Source: Mycobacterium sp. IDR2000157661
Lineage (GTDB): Bacteria; Actinomycetota; Actinomycetes; Mycobacteriales; Mycobacteriaceae
NCBI RefSeq assembly: GCF_022317005.1
Contig: NZ_CP081006.1
Location: 1,302,001-1,366,000, forward strand
Length of the DNA stretch: 64,000 nt
Direction of reading: 5' to 3'
Within the stretch, counting starts at the first letter, position 1; every line of letters begins with the position of its first letter. This document shows positions 25,059 through 33,554 of the stretch, in pieces. A program made the translations under genes and the position numbers. The notes below the pieces were generated by a model, which was not told the DNA's origin, searched no databases, and saw only the letters and a list, made by a program, of their open reading frames with translations.

Positions 25059-26132
25059 TCACTCCACAGCGGCGATGTCATCGACGGTCGGATGGACGCC
25101 CAGGATGTCGTGGAACCGGTCGCAGTAGCGCGGCCACACCTCCGGGTTGAGCAGCCGGGGCGGCATGCGCCCGGCGAAGATCTCCTGCCACTGCGTGGCC
25201 GTGGCGACGGCGATGTCGCGGGCCGCCTCAACGGTGATGCCTGCGACGTGCGGGGTGGCGACGACATTGTCGAGCCGCAGCAACGGGTTGTCGGGCCGCG
25301 GCGGCTCCTCGTGGAACACGTCGAGCCCGGCACCGGCGATACTCCCGCCGGCGAGCGCGTCGCAAAGGGCAGGCTCGTCGTGCACCGGACCGCGCGCAGT
25401 GGTGATGAAGTACGCCGTCGGTTTCATGGCGGCGAACTGCTTGGCGCCGAACAACCCTCGCGTCTCCGCGGTCAGCGGACACGTGACCTGGACGAAGTCC
25501 GACCGCTCGACGAGCTCGTCCAGGCTCACCAGCGTCGCCCCGTGCGCACGCACGCTCGCTTCGTCGACGTAGGGATCGAAGACCAGCACCTCCATCCCGA
25601 AGGGCGCACACAGCTGCACCAGCCGTCCGCCGATGGCGCCGAGGCCGACGACACCGAGTGTCTTGCCCAGCAGCTGAGTGCCTCGCAAGCCCAGCCGGTC
25701 GCCGATCCGGCCGGCCCGCAGGGCCCGATCCGCTGCGGTGATCTTCTTGGCCAGATCGATCATCAGACCCAGCGCGTGCTCGGCCACGGCTTCGGCGCCG
25801 GGCCCGGAGTTGTTGCACACCGCGATGCCCGCGCGGGTACACGCCTCGACGTCGATGACGTCGTAGCCCGCCCCCGCCGAGCACACCGCCAGCAATTGAC
25901 TGCAGCGCTGTACCAGCGCGGGGCCGACCAACCACTGGGTGCCGTCGGCTACCGCGGCGACATCGGTACGCGTGGCGACCTGGTAGCCGTGCGCGGATTC
26001 CATTGCCGCCCAGCCGCGGTCGGCGGATGCGGTCAGGTCGAGTTCGACGACGTCGATGTCGCCAGCCTCGAGAATGTCGCCGGCGACGGGGTCGGTCCAC
26101 CGCTCGTAGACCAGCCGCGGGCGAAGGTTCAC
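25059..26132 (-). CDS. D-isomer specific 2-hydroxyacid dehydrogenase
   Basis: The 357-aa complete protein has Rossmann GLGAIGGRLVQLC near residue 170 and the catalytic Arg (TTARGPVHDE), Glu (HEEPPRPDNP) and His (ATPHVAGIT). It reduces a 2-keto acid or oxidises a D-2-hydroxy acid with NAD(P). Between a dioxygenase and a crotonase it may process the 2-oxo acid made by the HpcH aldolase; this is inference. Start is GTG 26132, whose G is the last base of the upstream TAG, so translation is coupled. Confidence 0.83.
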   Translation of the reverse strand: MNLRPRLVYERWTDPVAGDILEAGDIDVVELDLTASADRGWAAMESAHGYQVATRTDVAAVADGTQWLVGPALVQRCSQLLAVCSAGAGYDVIDVEACTRAGIAVCNNSGPGAEAVAEHALGLMIDLAKKITAADRALRAGRIGDRLGLRGTQLLGKTLGVVGLGAIGGRLVQLCAPFGMEVLVFDPYVDEASVRAHGATLVSLDELVERSDFVQVTCPLTAETRGLFGAKQFAAMKPTAYFITTARGPVHDEPALCDALAGGSIAGAGLDVFHEEPPRPDNPLLRLDNVVATPHVAGITVEAARDIAVATATQWQEIFAGRMPPRLLNPEVWPRYCDRFHDILGVHPTVDDIAAVE

Positions 26133-27247
26133 TACCGCGTTGCCTTCGGCTTGGCTTGGGCCGCCTTGAACATGTCGGCGAGTGTTGCGTCGACGTTCTT
26201 GTAGTCGTTGCGGGCGATCGCGCCGTCACGCCCTTCCACGACGTCGTAACCCAGTCGGAGGTCTTTGTTCTCCATGTGGAAGTACTCGCGCCCGATGGGC
26301 AGGCGGCGGTCCTCGCGCGGCACCTCCATCCACGCCCGCAGGAAGCAGCGCGCCTTCTTCGGGTCGGTGCTGCTCACGAAGTCCGACCGCGAGTGGCACA
26401 TCGCGAAGTTGTTGGCGACTGCTGCCTCACCGGATTCCAATCGGAACTCGACCTGCTGCTCAACGAGGATGTTGCGTAGCAGCTCGATTGCTTCGTTCTG
26501 TTCCGGCGTGAACTCCCGGCCCAGCGTGTGCATTGCGGGCAGGATGCTGCTGTAGGTGAAGTTGATACAGATCCGGCCGTCGATCTGGGAGAAGACGGGG
26601 ACGTCGTACGGAGTCACGTCGGGTTGATCGTCGGGTTGCTCACTGCGCCGGTGGTGCGGGAAGCCCTGGTAGAGAACCGGTAACAGGTCCGGCCGCTCGT
26701 TGAGGATCCGGTTGTGGGCGGCCGGTCCACTGGCGAACTGACTCTCACCGCCCTCGGCCGCGGGGTACACGCACAGCAGCGACAGGATATCGGCCGCGTC
26801 GTTGTGCATCGCGAGTTCGGCCCGCGACTTGGTGCCCCGAGCCGGCTGTACGCCGTTGGGCAGCACCTCCTCCTGGACCCGAACCATCCGGTGGCCGAAC
26901 GAGTTGTTCGACACCAGGTAGCCGAGGTGGGTGCTGAACGCCCAGTAGATCCGTTCGAGGTCCTCGATGGAATGTTGCTCGACCGGGAAACCCCGCACAC
27001 AAGCCAAACCCTTGCCGAACATCAGGTCCCGGTACAGCCGCGCAAGATCGTCGTCGAGGTCCGGGTGCCGGGCGTCCTCGGGGGTGATGTCGTCGCGATC
27101 TTTATGCGCCGTCTTGACCAGAATCGACTCCAGCGCGGCGATATTCCGCGAGGACAAGTCGAAGGCGAAGTCTTCCTTGCTCTGAAAGTCGGCGCCGGTC
27201 CATGCCATCGGGTCGGTCACTTGTTCGGTGTAGATCGCGGTGGGCAT
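26132..27247 (-). CDS. TauD/TfdA-type Fe(II)/2-oxoglutarate dioxygenase
   Basis: The 371-aa protein shows the facial triad: HxD in AMHNDAAD near residue 146 and the distal His in AMCHSRSDF near 290, followed by Arg in ARCFLRAW for 2-oxoglutarate. It should hydroxylate its substrate with O2 and 2-oxoglutarate. The substrate is unknown; the family includes taurine, 2,4-D and trimethyllysine/gamma-butyrobetaine enzymes. ATG 27247 has GGAGAA upstream. Located between the HpcH aldolase and a 2-hydroxyacid dehydrogenase on the same strand, suggesting hydroxylation followed by C-C cleavage and keto-acid handling. Confidence 0.82.
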   Translation of the reverse strand: MPTAIYTEQVTDPMAWTGADFQSKEDFAFDLSSRNIAALESILVKTAHKDRDDITPEDARHPDLDDDLARLYRDLMFGKGLACVRGFPVEQHSIEDLERIYWAFSTHLGYLVSNNSFGHRMVRVQEEVLPNGVQPARGTKSRAELAMHNDAADILSLLCVYPAAEGGESQFASGPAAHNRILNERPDLLPVLYQGFPHHRRSEQPDDQPDVTPYDVPVFSQIDGRICINFTYSSILPAMHTLGREFTPEQNEAIELLRNILVEQQVEFRLESGEAAVANNFAMCHSRSDFVSSTDPKKARCFLRAWMEVPREDRRLPIGREYFHMENKDLRLGYDVVEGRDGAIARNDYKNVDATLADMFKAAQAKPKATR

Positions 27248-27282
27248 CCGTTCTCCTGTTGTCGTGACGAGGCGTTCGGTTA

Positions 27283-28089
27283 TCAGCGCTGTCCGTCGGT
27301 GTCGCTTACCGCGCGACCCTCGAGCTGTCGCAGTGCATGCGCGCGGGCCGTGGCCGCCTCGGTCATCATCCCGACGTCCGTTCCCGCCGAAACGAATCGC
27401 AAACCCAGGCCTGCGAAGCGTTCCAGCAGGTCAAGGGACTTGATCCCGGCCACTCCCAGCGCCACACCGTGTGCACGACAGGCCGCCGCGATCGATTCTA
27501 CCGCATCGTGGAAATGAGCATTCTCATACTGGCCGTGGATGCCCATCTCGGCGGTAAGATCGCTGGGACCGGGCAGGATCATGTCGAGGCCGGGTACCGC
27601 GGCGATCTGTTCGCACGCCGTGACGGCAGCCGGTGTCTCGATCATCACGGCGACCACGGTGTGACGCTCCAGCACACCGGTGAGCTCGGCCGCCGGGCGT
27701 GCACCGTATCCGCTCACCGCGTTGGGACCCGCAATGGACCGGTGCCCCAGCGGGGGGAAGCGTGCGGCGTCGACGACGGCCACGGCTTCCTGAGCCGAGT
27801 TGACGTGCGGGACAATGATACCCACGGCTCCGGCATCGAGTACTCGCGCGATGAGGCTGGCGTCATGGGACGGTACGCGGACCAGTCCGGAGATGCCCGC
27901 ACCCAGCGCGGCCACGCAGAGCATGCCCGCCGTTTCCAGCGAGCAAGTGGTGTGCTCCATGTCGACGTAGACCGCGTCATATCCGCAGGCCGCCGCAATC
28001 GCGGGCACGTCGGGGGTGCGCGCATTCTGCAGCGCGAGACACAGAACCAAACCTTCACCACGCAGAGCATCCCGCAGCGATTCGGGCAC
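27283..28089 (-). CDS. HpcH/HpaI-family class II aldolase
   Basis: The 268-aa protein belongs to the HpcH/HpaI (4-hydroxy-2-oxo-heptanedioate aldolase) family. It has YDAVYVDMEHTTCSL near residue 40, metal-binding Glu in VMIETPAAV near 147 and Asp in LPGPSDLTAEMG near 170. It should split a 4-hydroxy-2-oxo acid into pyruvate plus an aldehyde. Start is uncertain: GTG 28089 gives the normal family N-terminus (PESLRDALRGEG); a TTG at 28116 adds nine residues but lies inside the operator-like site. First gene of the operon ending at 24233, divergent from the thiolase-like gene. Confidence 0.8.
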   Translation of the reverse strand: MPESLRDALRGEGLVLCLALQNARTPDVPAIAAACGYDAVYVDMEHTTCSLETAGMLCVAALGAGISGLVRVPSHDASLIARVLDAGAVGIIVPHVNSAQEAVAVVDAARFPPLGHRSIAGPNAVSGYGARPAAELTGVLERHTVVAVMIETPAAVTACEQIAAVPGLDMILPGPSDLTAEMGIHGQYENAHFHDAVESIAAACRAHGVALGVAGIKSLDLLERFAGLGLRFVSAGTDVGMMTEAATARAHALRQLEGRAVSDTDGQR

Positions 28090-28107
28090 CCACCCACGGT
28101 AGCCGAA

Positions 28108-28125
28108 CGAGAACAATCATTCCAC
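28108..28125. promoter_or_regulatory. Regulon site 4, between aldolase and thiolase-like operons
   Basis: CGAGAAC-AATC-ATTCCAC, an imperfect copy of the N4-spaced repeat. It lies in the gap between the divergent units starting at 28089 and 28167. Confidence 0.45.
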
Positions 28126-28166
28126 AGAAATCGTAAACGCCATTATCGGTGTGGTAACCATTACGT

Positions 28167-29312
28167 ATGGCCGGAAATCGGGTCGCCGTCGTCGGCGCAG
28201 CGCTGTCCGATTGCGGACGGGTGCCCGACAAGACGGCGACGGGGTTGATGGCCCAGGCCGCGCGGCGCGCGGTGGCCGACGCCGGGTTGACCAAGGACGA
28301 TATCGACGGGTTCGGTGGGCACGGGGCCTTGCTGCCCCCCGTCGAGGTGAGCGAGTATTTGGGCCTGCGACCGGCGTGGGTCGATGCCACGAACGTCGGC
28401 GGCTCGTCGTGGGAGGTCATGGCCGGACACGCCGCCGCTGCGATCGCGGCGGGTGGGGTCGACGTCGTGCTGCTGACCTACGGTTCGACCGCGCGGTCCG
28501 ACGTCAAGCGCAAGACCCGGGCGTCGGCGGCGGCGCTGAGCACCGGCGGCGCCATGCAGTTCGAAGCACCCTACGGCGCCACGCTCATCGCCAAGTACGC
28601 CATGGCCGCCAGGCGCCACATGATCGAGTACGGGACCACCGAGGAGCAGCTGGCCGAGGTCGCCGTCGCCGCCCACGAATGGGCGGCGATGAATGAGGAC
28701 GCCTTCGAGCGGGAGCGCCTCACCGTCGCCGATGTCGCCGCGGCCCCGATGCTCGCCGAACCGTTCACCTCGAAGCATGTGTGCCTGCGCACCGACGGCG
28801 GCGGTGCCGTCGTGCTGGCCGGCGAGCGGGTGGCCATGGACTGCGCCAAGGAGCCCGTCTGGATTCTGGGTGCGGCCGACGCCGCATCGCACGTGAGCAT
28901 GAGCGAGTGGGCGGATTTCACGACGTCGGCCGCCGCCCGGTCCGGCCCGCGCGCGTTCGGCCAAGCCGGTGTCACCCCCGCCGACATCGACGTGTGCCAG
29001 CTCTACGACTCATTCACCTCGACGGTGCTGCTCACCGTGGAGGATCTCGGGTTCTGCGCCAAGGGTGAGGGTGGTGCGTTCATCGGGTCCGGTGCGCTAC
29101 GGCCCGGCGGTGCACTGCCCACCAACACCGACGGCGGCGGATTGGCCTCGTGTCATCCGGGCATGCGCGGGATGATCCTGATGGTCGAGGCCGTCCGGCA
29201 GTTACGTGGCGAGTGCGGCGAACGGCAGGTCGACGATGCAAGCCTGGCGTGCGTGCATGCGATGGGCGGCTTCTTCTCCCACAGCGCGACGATGATCCTC
29301 GGGACGCAGTGA
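28167..29312 (+). CDS. Thiolase-superfamily protein, Ltp2-like (probable CoA aldolase or thiolase)
   Basis: The 381-aa protein has the thiolase fold of lipid-transfer-protein type. The position of the nucleophilic cysteine of true thiolases reads NVGGSSWEVMAG (Ser instead of Cys, near residue 82). This is typical of Ltp2-like enzymes, which act as retro-aldolases on steroid side chains. The C-terminal HAMGGFFSHS region lies where thiolases have a second Cys. The next gene encodes a DUF35 protein, and Ltp2 enzymes work as complexes with DUF35 partners. Retro-aldol cleavage of a hydroxyacyl-CoA is therefore the best guess; the stops and starts overlap by one base. Confidence 0.8.
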   Translation: MAGNRVAVVGAALSDCGRVPDKTATGLMAQAARRAVADAGLTKDDIDGFGGHGALLPPVEVSEYLGLRPAWVDATNVGGSSWEVMAGHAAAAIAAGGVDVVLLTYGSTARSDVKRKTRASAAALSTGGAMQFEAPYGATLIAKYAMAARRHMIEYGTTEEQLAEVAVAAHEWAAMNEDAFERERLTVADVAAAPMLAEPFTSKHVCLRTDGGGAVVLAGERVAMDCAKEPVWILGAADAASHVSMSEWADFTTSAAARSGPRAFGQAGVTPADIDVCQLYDSFTSTVLLTVEDLGFCAKGEGGAFIGSGALRPGGALPTNTDGGGLASCHPGMRGMILMVEAVRQLRGECGERQVDDASLACVHAMGGFFSHSATMILGTQ

Positions 29313-29746
29313 TGTCCTCACCCGAACGCCCGGACCGGCCAACCACCGACGCCGACAGCGAGGCCTGGTGGTCGGCGGTTCAGGATCGCAAGCTGCTGAT
29401 CAACTCGTGTGAATCGTGTGGCCGCACTTCGCTGTACGTCCGCCCGTTCTGCCCACATTGCTGGAGTGAGAACGTCGCCCTCGCTGAGGCGTGCGGGCGA
29501 GCGACGCTCTACACGTGGAGCGTGGTCCACCACAACGCCGCGCCCTTCGACGCCCGCGTGCCCTACATCGTCGCCATGGTGGACCTCGAGGAAGGTCCGC
29601 GGCTCATGACGACGATCGCGGATTGTCCGGCCGAACAGCTGAGCGCCGGAATGGAACTCGTGCTCGATTTCCGTGAGGACGACGGATTCACAGTGCCGGT
29701 CTTTCGGCCGGCCCCAAGAAGAACCGAAAGGAACAGGCATGAATAG
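29312..29746 (+). CDS. DUF35 OB-fold/zinc-ribbon protein, partner of the thiolase-like enzyme
   Basis: The 144-aa protein has an N-terminal helix (about 1-30), a zinc ribbon with CESCGR and FCPHCWSE (four Cys near residues 33-53) and an OB fold (LYTWSVVHHNAAPFDARVPYIVAMVDL and following). DUF35 proteins bind acyl-CoA and thiolase-like partners. It directly follows the Ltp2-like gene, as in steroid side-chain aldolases. It overlaps the following amidohydrolase by eight bases. Confidence 0.85.
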   Translation: MSSPERPDRPTTDADSEAWWSAVQDRKLLINSCESCGRTSLYVRPFCPHCWSENVALAEACGRATLYTWSVVHHNAAPFDARVPYIVAMVDLEEGPRLMTTIADCPAEQLSAGMELVLDFREDDGFTVPVFRPAPRRTERNRHE

Positions 29747-31046
29747 GGACGACATGATCCTGGTCAGCGTTGATGATCACATCGTCGAGCCGCCCGATAT
29801 GTTCGCCAATCATCTGTCGAAGAAGTACATCGATGAGGCGCCGCGGTTGGTGCACAACGCCGATGGGTCTGATACCTGGCAGTTTCGTGACACGGTGATC
29901 CCGAATGTGGCGCTCAACGCGGTGGCCGGGCGGCCCAAGGAGGAGTACGGCCTGGAACCCCAGGGTCTCGATGAGATCCGGCCGGGGTGTTGGCAGGTCG
30001 ATGAGCGGGTCAAGGACATGAACGCCGGGGGCATTCTGGGGTCGATGTGTTTTCCGTCGTTTCCCGGGTTCGCGGGCCGGTTGTTCGCCACCGAGGACCG
30101 CGAGTTTTCGTTGGCGTTGGTGCAGGCCTATAACGATTGGCATGTCGAGGAGTGGTGCGGGGCCTATCCGGCGCGGTTCATCCCGATGACGTTGCCGGTG
30201 ATCTGGGATGCTCAGGAGTGCGCCAAGGAGATCCGGCGCAACGCCGCCCGTGGTGTGCATTCGTTGACGTTCACCGAGAACCCGGCAGCGATGGGCTATC
30301 CGAGTTTCCACGATTTCGACTATTGGAAGCCGATGTGGGATGCGCTGGTCGACACCGACACGGTGCTCAATGTGCACATCGGTTCGTCGGGGCGCTTGGC
30401 GATCACGGCACCGGATGCGCCGATGGATGTGATGATCACGTTGCAGCCGATGAACATCGTGCAGGCCGCCGCGGATTTGTTGTGGTCGCGCCCGATCAAG
30501 GAGTATCCGGATCTCAAGGTCGCCCTGTCCGAGGGTGGGACGGGCTGGATTCCGTATTTCCTGGAGCGCGCCGATCGCACCTATGAGATGCACTCATCGT
30601 GGACGGGTCAGGACTTCGGCGACAAGCTTCCTTCGGAGGTGTTCCGCGATCACTTCTTGACCTGTTTCATCGCCGATCCGGTCGGGGTCGCTCTGCGTAA
30701 CCAGATCGGGGTGGACAACATCTGCTGGGAGGCCGATTACCCGCACAGCGACTCGATGTGGCCCGGGGCGCCCGAGCAGCTCGACGAGGTGCTCAAGGCC
30801 AACAACGTGCCCGACGACCAGATCAACAAGATGACCTTCGAAAACGCCATGCGCTGGTATCACTGGGACCCGTTCACCCACATCACCAAGGACCAAGCCA
30901 CCGTCGGCGCCCTGCGCAAAGCCGCCGAAGGCCACGACGTCTCCATCCAAGCCCTGTCGAAACGTGAACACGGTGCCGGCGCGTCGGACTGGCAGGCGCA
31001 GATGAAGAAGGCCACCGCCAACGTCAGCGGGGCTGCAGAGGACTGA
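29739..31046 (+). CDS. PF04909 amidohydrolase, DDHxVEP subtype (2 of 5)
   Basis: The 435-aa protein has the metal motif D-D-H in VSVDDHIVEP near the start, His in VLNVHIGSSG near 210 and the catalytic Asp in WEADYPHSDSMWP near 335. It is clearly paralogous to the protein at 23025 but has an extra C-terminal region (about 365-435). It lies in an operon with the Ltp2-like/DUF35 pair, so it may act on the cleavage product. Parts of the gene use more T-ending codons (gat, gtt, tat) than its neighbours. ATG 29739 has AAAGGAA upstream. Confidence 0.85.
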   Translation: MNRDDMILVSVDDHIVEPPDMFANHLSKKYIDEAPRLVHNADGSDTWQFRDTVIPNVALNAVAGRPKEEYGLEPQGLDEIRPGCWQVDERVKDMNAGGILGSMCFPSFPGFAGRLFATEDREFSLALVQAYNDWHVEEWCGAYPARFIPMTLPVIWDAQECAKEIRRNAARGVHSLTFTENPAAMGYPSFHDFDYWKPMWDALVDTDTVLNVHIGSSGRLAITAPDAPMDVMITLQPMNIVQAAADLLWSRPIKEYPDLKVALSEGGTGWIPYFLERADRTYEMHSSWTGQDFGDKLPSEVFRDHFLTCFIADPVGVALRNQIGVDNICWEADYPHSDSMWPGAPEQLDEVLKANNVPDDQINKMTFENAMRWYHWDPFTHITKDQATVGALRKAAEGHDVSIQALSKREHGAGASDWQAQMKKATANVSGAAED

Positions 31047-31061
31047 CTCAAGGCGCCTGCG

Positions 31062-32627
31062 CTAGGAAGCGGCGAGGCGGTCGGCCAAGATCCGCGGCCG
31101 ACCCGCCGAGCGGGCCTCGAGGGTATTGCGTGGCACTTTGCCGTTGGCGTTGAGCGGCAGCGGCTCATCCCAGAACACCAATTCCTCGGGCAGCTTCCAC
31201 TTGGGCAGTCCCTTGGAGACGAGTGCCCCGGTGACGTCGGCCAGCGACAGCTCGGCGTCGTCGGCGAGCACCATGGCCACCGCGAGCCGCTCACCGGTGC
31301 TCGGGTCGGCGACGGAGTACGCCGCGCATTCTCGGACACCGGGGATCTCGGCCACCGCCTCCTCGACTTCCGCCGCGGGGATCTTCATGCCGTTGCGGAT
31401 GACGATGTCCTTGAGCCGGCCGACGATGCGCACTCGGCCGTCGCCGAGTTCGGCCACATCACCGGTGCGAAACCACTCGCCGTCGAAGGCGCTCGCATCG
31501 TCCTCGGCGTCCGTGTAGCCCAGGAAGGTGTGGGGGCCTTTGATGCAGCACTCACCCGGATCACCCGCGGATCCCACCCGGACTTCGACGTCCTGCAGTG
31601 CCACCCCGTCGTCGGCATGGCGCATCTGTCTGGGCTCGGTTCGCAGGCCCGAGGTGCTCACCGGCACCTCCGACGATCCGTACGCCCGCATGACGACGAT
31701 GCCGAACTCGTCCTCGACGCGTTCGACGATGCGGCGGTCGAGCATCGTGCCGCCGAGATACACCGCGCGCAGCGGCGCCCGCTCGTTGCGGGCGACCACC
31801 TCGTCGAGCAGCCGATCGAGTAACCGGTCCGGCCCGCCGTACCACGTCGCTTTCGAGGACAGCAGAAGATCACCCGTCGCGGCGGGATCCCAGCGGTCCT
31901 CGAGCACCACTGGTGCGGCGAGCATCGGCCCGATGAACAACGCCTGCAGCACACCGGTCACCGAAGCGAGCGGGCTGATGAGAAAGATCCGGTCCCGGGT
32001 GTCGAGGCCCGCCGCCGCGACATAATTGACCGACGCCTTGGCCAATGTGCTCAGGGAGTGGATGACGCCCTTGGGGCGGGACGTAGTCCCCGAGGTGTAC
32101 AGGACGAACGACGGTTCGTCGGCGGCCCGTGCCGGCCGACTGTGAACCGGCCCACCCGAGCCGTCGGCGATGTCGACCCAGCGGCAGGCGTCCCGCACCG
32201 CGGATCCGCTCGCCGATGTCCAACCGGGCGCCACCCCGTACTCGGCTCCCGTGCGCGTGAGAATGTCGGCGACCTGCGTCGGTCCCGCGCTGCGCGGCAC
32301 GAGCAGCACCACCGCGTCGACCCGCACGGCGGCGTGCACCGCGACGACGGAGCCGACGTCGTTGCCGGCCACGACCACCAGCGGTGCTCCCGCACCGACT
32401 CCGGCCGCCAGCAGCGCACCCGCCGCGTGATCCACCCGTTCGTCGAGATCGGCATAGGTGAGGTCTGCGTCGCGCGCGACGACCGCCAGGCGGTTCGGAT
32501 GCCGCGCGGCGGTGACGCGCACGAGGTCGAGCGGTTGGTCCGACCAGAACCCCGCCGCGCGATACCGCGACCGCAGGCCGTCCGCTCGCCGCCGAGCATG
32601 GCGCAGCAGCGTCGTGGCGCCACCCAT
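31062..32627 (-). CDS. Acyl-CoA synthetase (FadD-like)
   Basis: The 521-aa ANL ligase has P-loop LYTSGTTSRPKGVIHS near residue 175, YGSSEVP near 310, FRTGDVAELGDGRVRIVGRLKDIVIRNGMKIPAAEVE with intervening residues near 390, and the catalytic Lys in NANGKVPRNTLEA. It activates an unknown acid to its CoA ester. ATG 32627 has GGGAGGA upstream. It is divergent from the SDR at 32683, with regulon site 5 between. It ends 15 bases from the convergent amidohydrolase. Confidence 0.84.
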   Translation of the reverse strand: MGGATTLLRHARRRADGLRSRYRAAGFWSDQPLDLVRVTAARHPNRLAVVARDADLTYADLDERVDHAAGALLAAGVGAGAPLVVVAGNDVGSVVAVHAAVRVDAVVLLVPRSAGPTQVADILTRTGAEYGVAPGWTSASGSAVRDACRWVDIADGSGGPVHSRPARAADEPSFVLYTSGTTSRPKGVIHSLSTLAKASVNYVAAAGLDTRDRIFLISPLASVTGVLQALFIGPMLAAPVVLEDRWDPAATGDLLLSSKATWYGGPDRLLDRLLDEVVARNERAPLRAVYLGGTMLDRRIVERVEDEFGIVVMRAYGSSEVPVSTSGLRTEPRQMRHADDGVALQDVEVRVGSAGDPGECCIKGPHTFLGYTDAEDDASAFDGEWFRTGDVAELGDGRVRIVGRLKDIVIRNGMKIPAAEVEEAVAEIPGVRECAAYSVADPSTGERLAVAMVLADDAELSLADVTGALVSKGLPKWKLPEELVFWDEPLPLNANGKVPRNTLEARSAGRPRILADRLAAS

Positions 32628-32639
32628 GGTGTCCTCCCA

Positions 32640-32657
32640 TGCAAATGATGATTCTCT
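32640..32657. promoter_or_regulatory. Regulon site 5, between fadD and SDR
   Basis: TGCAAAT-GATG-ATTCTCT, partial copy of the N4-spaced repeat. It lies 13 bases from the ligase start and 25 bases from the SDR start. Confidence 0.45.
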
Positions 32658-32682
32658 TGTACGTAAATGTAACCTCTCACCC

Positions 32683-33549
32683 ATGCCTCGTATGACTTTC
32701 GATGATCAGGTAGCCGTCGTCACCGGTGCGGGCGGCGGCCTCGGCCGCTGTCACGCGCTCGAACTCGCCCGCCGTGGCGCCCGCGTCGTCGTCAACGATC
32801 TCGGCAGTGCCGTCGACGGGACGGGTGCTTCGATCTCGGCCGCCCAGGCGGTGGTCGACGAGATCACCGCCGCCGGTGGCACCGCGATCGCCAACGGCGA
32901 CTCCGTCGCGACCGAGCAGGGTGGCGCCGCGATCGTCGCCGCGGCGATGGACGCCTTCGGCCGCCTCGACATCCTCGTCAACAACGCGGGCATCCTGCGT
33001 GACGCCGCATTCAAGAACATGACCGCAGAGCAGGTCGATGCCGTGATATCGGTGCACCTGGCCGGCGCCTTCAATGTGACCCGGGCCTCGTGGCCGATCA
33101 TGCGCGAGCAGAACTACGGGCGCATCGTGCAGACCACCTCCGGCACCGGCTTGTTCGGCAACTTCGGACAGGCCAACTACGGCGCCGCGAAGATGGGCCT
33201 GGTCGGGATGATGCATGTGCTGGCCATCGAGGGGCAGCGGAACGGCATCGCCATCAACGCCGTCGCACCGATCGCACGCACCCGGATGACCGAGACGATC
33301 ATGGGTGAAGCGGGCAAGGGGATGGATCCCGAGCTGGTCACACCGGTGGTCGTGTACCTGGCCCACCGCGACTGTGACCGCACGGCTCACATCTATTCGG
33401 TCGGCGCGGGCAAGGTGTCGCGGGTCTTCATCGGCGTCACCGCAGGCATCGAGAACAGCTCGCTGACAGCGGAATCCGTGGCCGAAGCGATCGATGAGAT
33501 CGATGACACCGCGACATTCACCATCCGCGGCGGCCCGGACAAGGGCTGA
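32683..33549 (+). CDS. SDR, 3-hydroxyacyl-CoA dehydrogenase type (MFE-2/HSD17B4-like)
   Basis: The 288-aa protein has VTGAGGGLGRCHALELARRGA near residue 13, VVNDLGSAVDG near 35, NNAG near 97, TTSGTGLFGNFGQANYGAAKMG (YxxxK) near 150. The sequence following is characteristic of the dehydrogenase unit of multifunctional enzyme type 2. It probably oxidises a (3R)-hydroxyacyl-CoA to the 3-keto form, which would match the MaoC-type hydratases encoded nearby. Confidence 0.83.
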   Translation: MPRMTFDDQVAVVTGAGGGLGRCHALELARRGARVVVNDLGSAVDGTGASISAAQAVVDEITAAGGTAIANGDSVATEQGGAAIVAAAMDAFGRLDILVNNAGILRDAAFKNMTAEQVDAVISVHLAGAFNVTRASWPIMREQNYGRIVQTTSGTGLFGNFGQANYGAAKMGLVGMMHVLAIEGQRNGIAINAVAPIARTRMTETIMGEAGKGMDPELVTPVVVYLAHRDCDRTAHIYSVGAGKVSRVFIGVTAGIENSSLTAESVAEAIDEIDDTATFTIRGGPDKG

Positions 33550-33554
33550 CTACC

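Noticed and set aside
27509..27526. A further match TGGAAAT-GAGC-ATTCTCA to the shared repeat
   Set aside because: It lies deep inside the HpcH aldolase coding sequence, where no promoter is expected, and is explained by conserved codons; not counted as a site.
29739..31046. Recent foreign origin of amidohydrolase 2 from its T-ending codons
   Set aside because: The shift in codon use is mild and by eye only, and the gene overlaps its operon neighbour normally; not enough to claim transfer.
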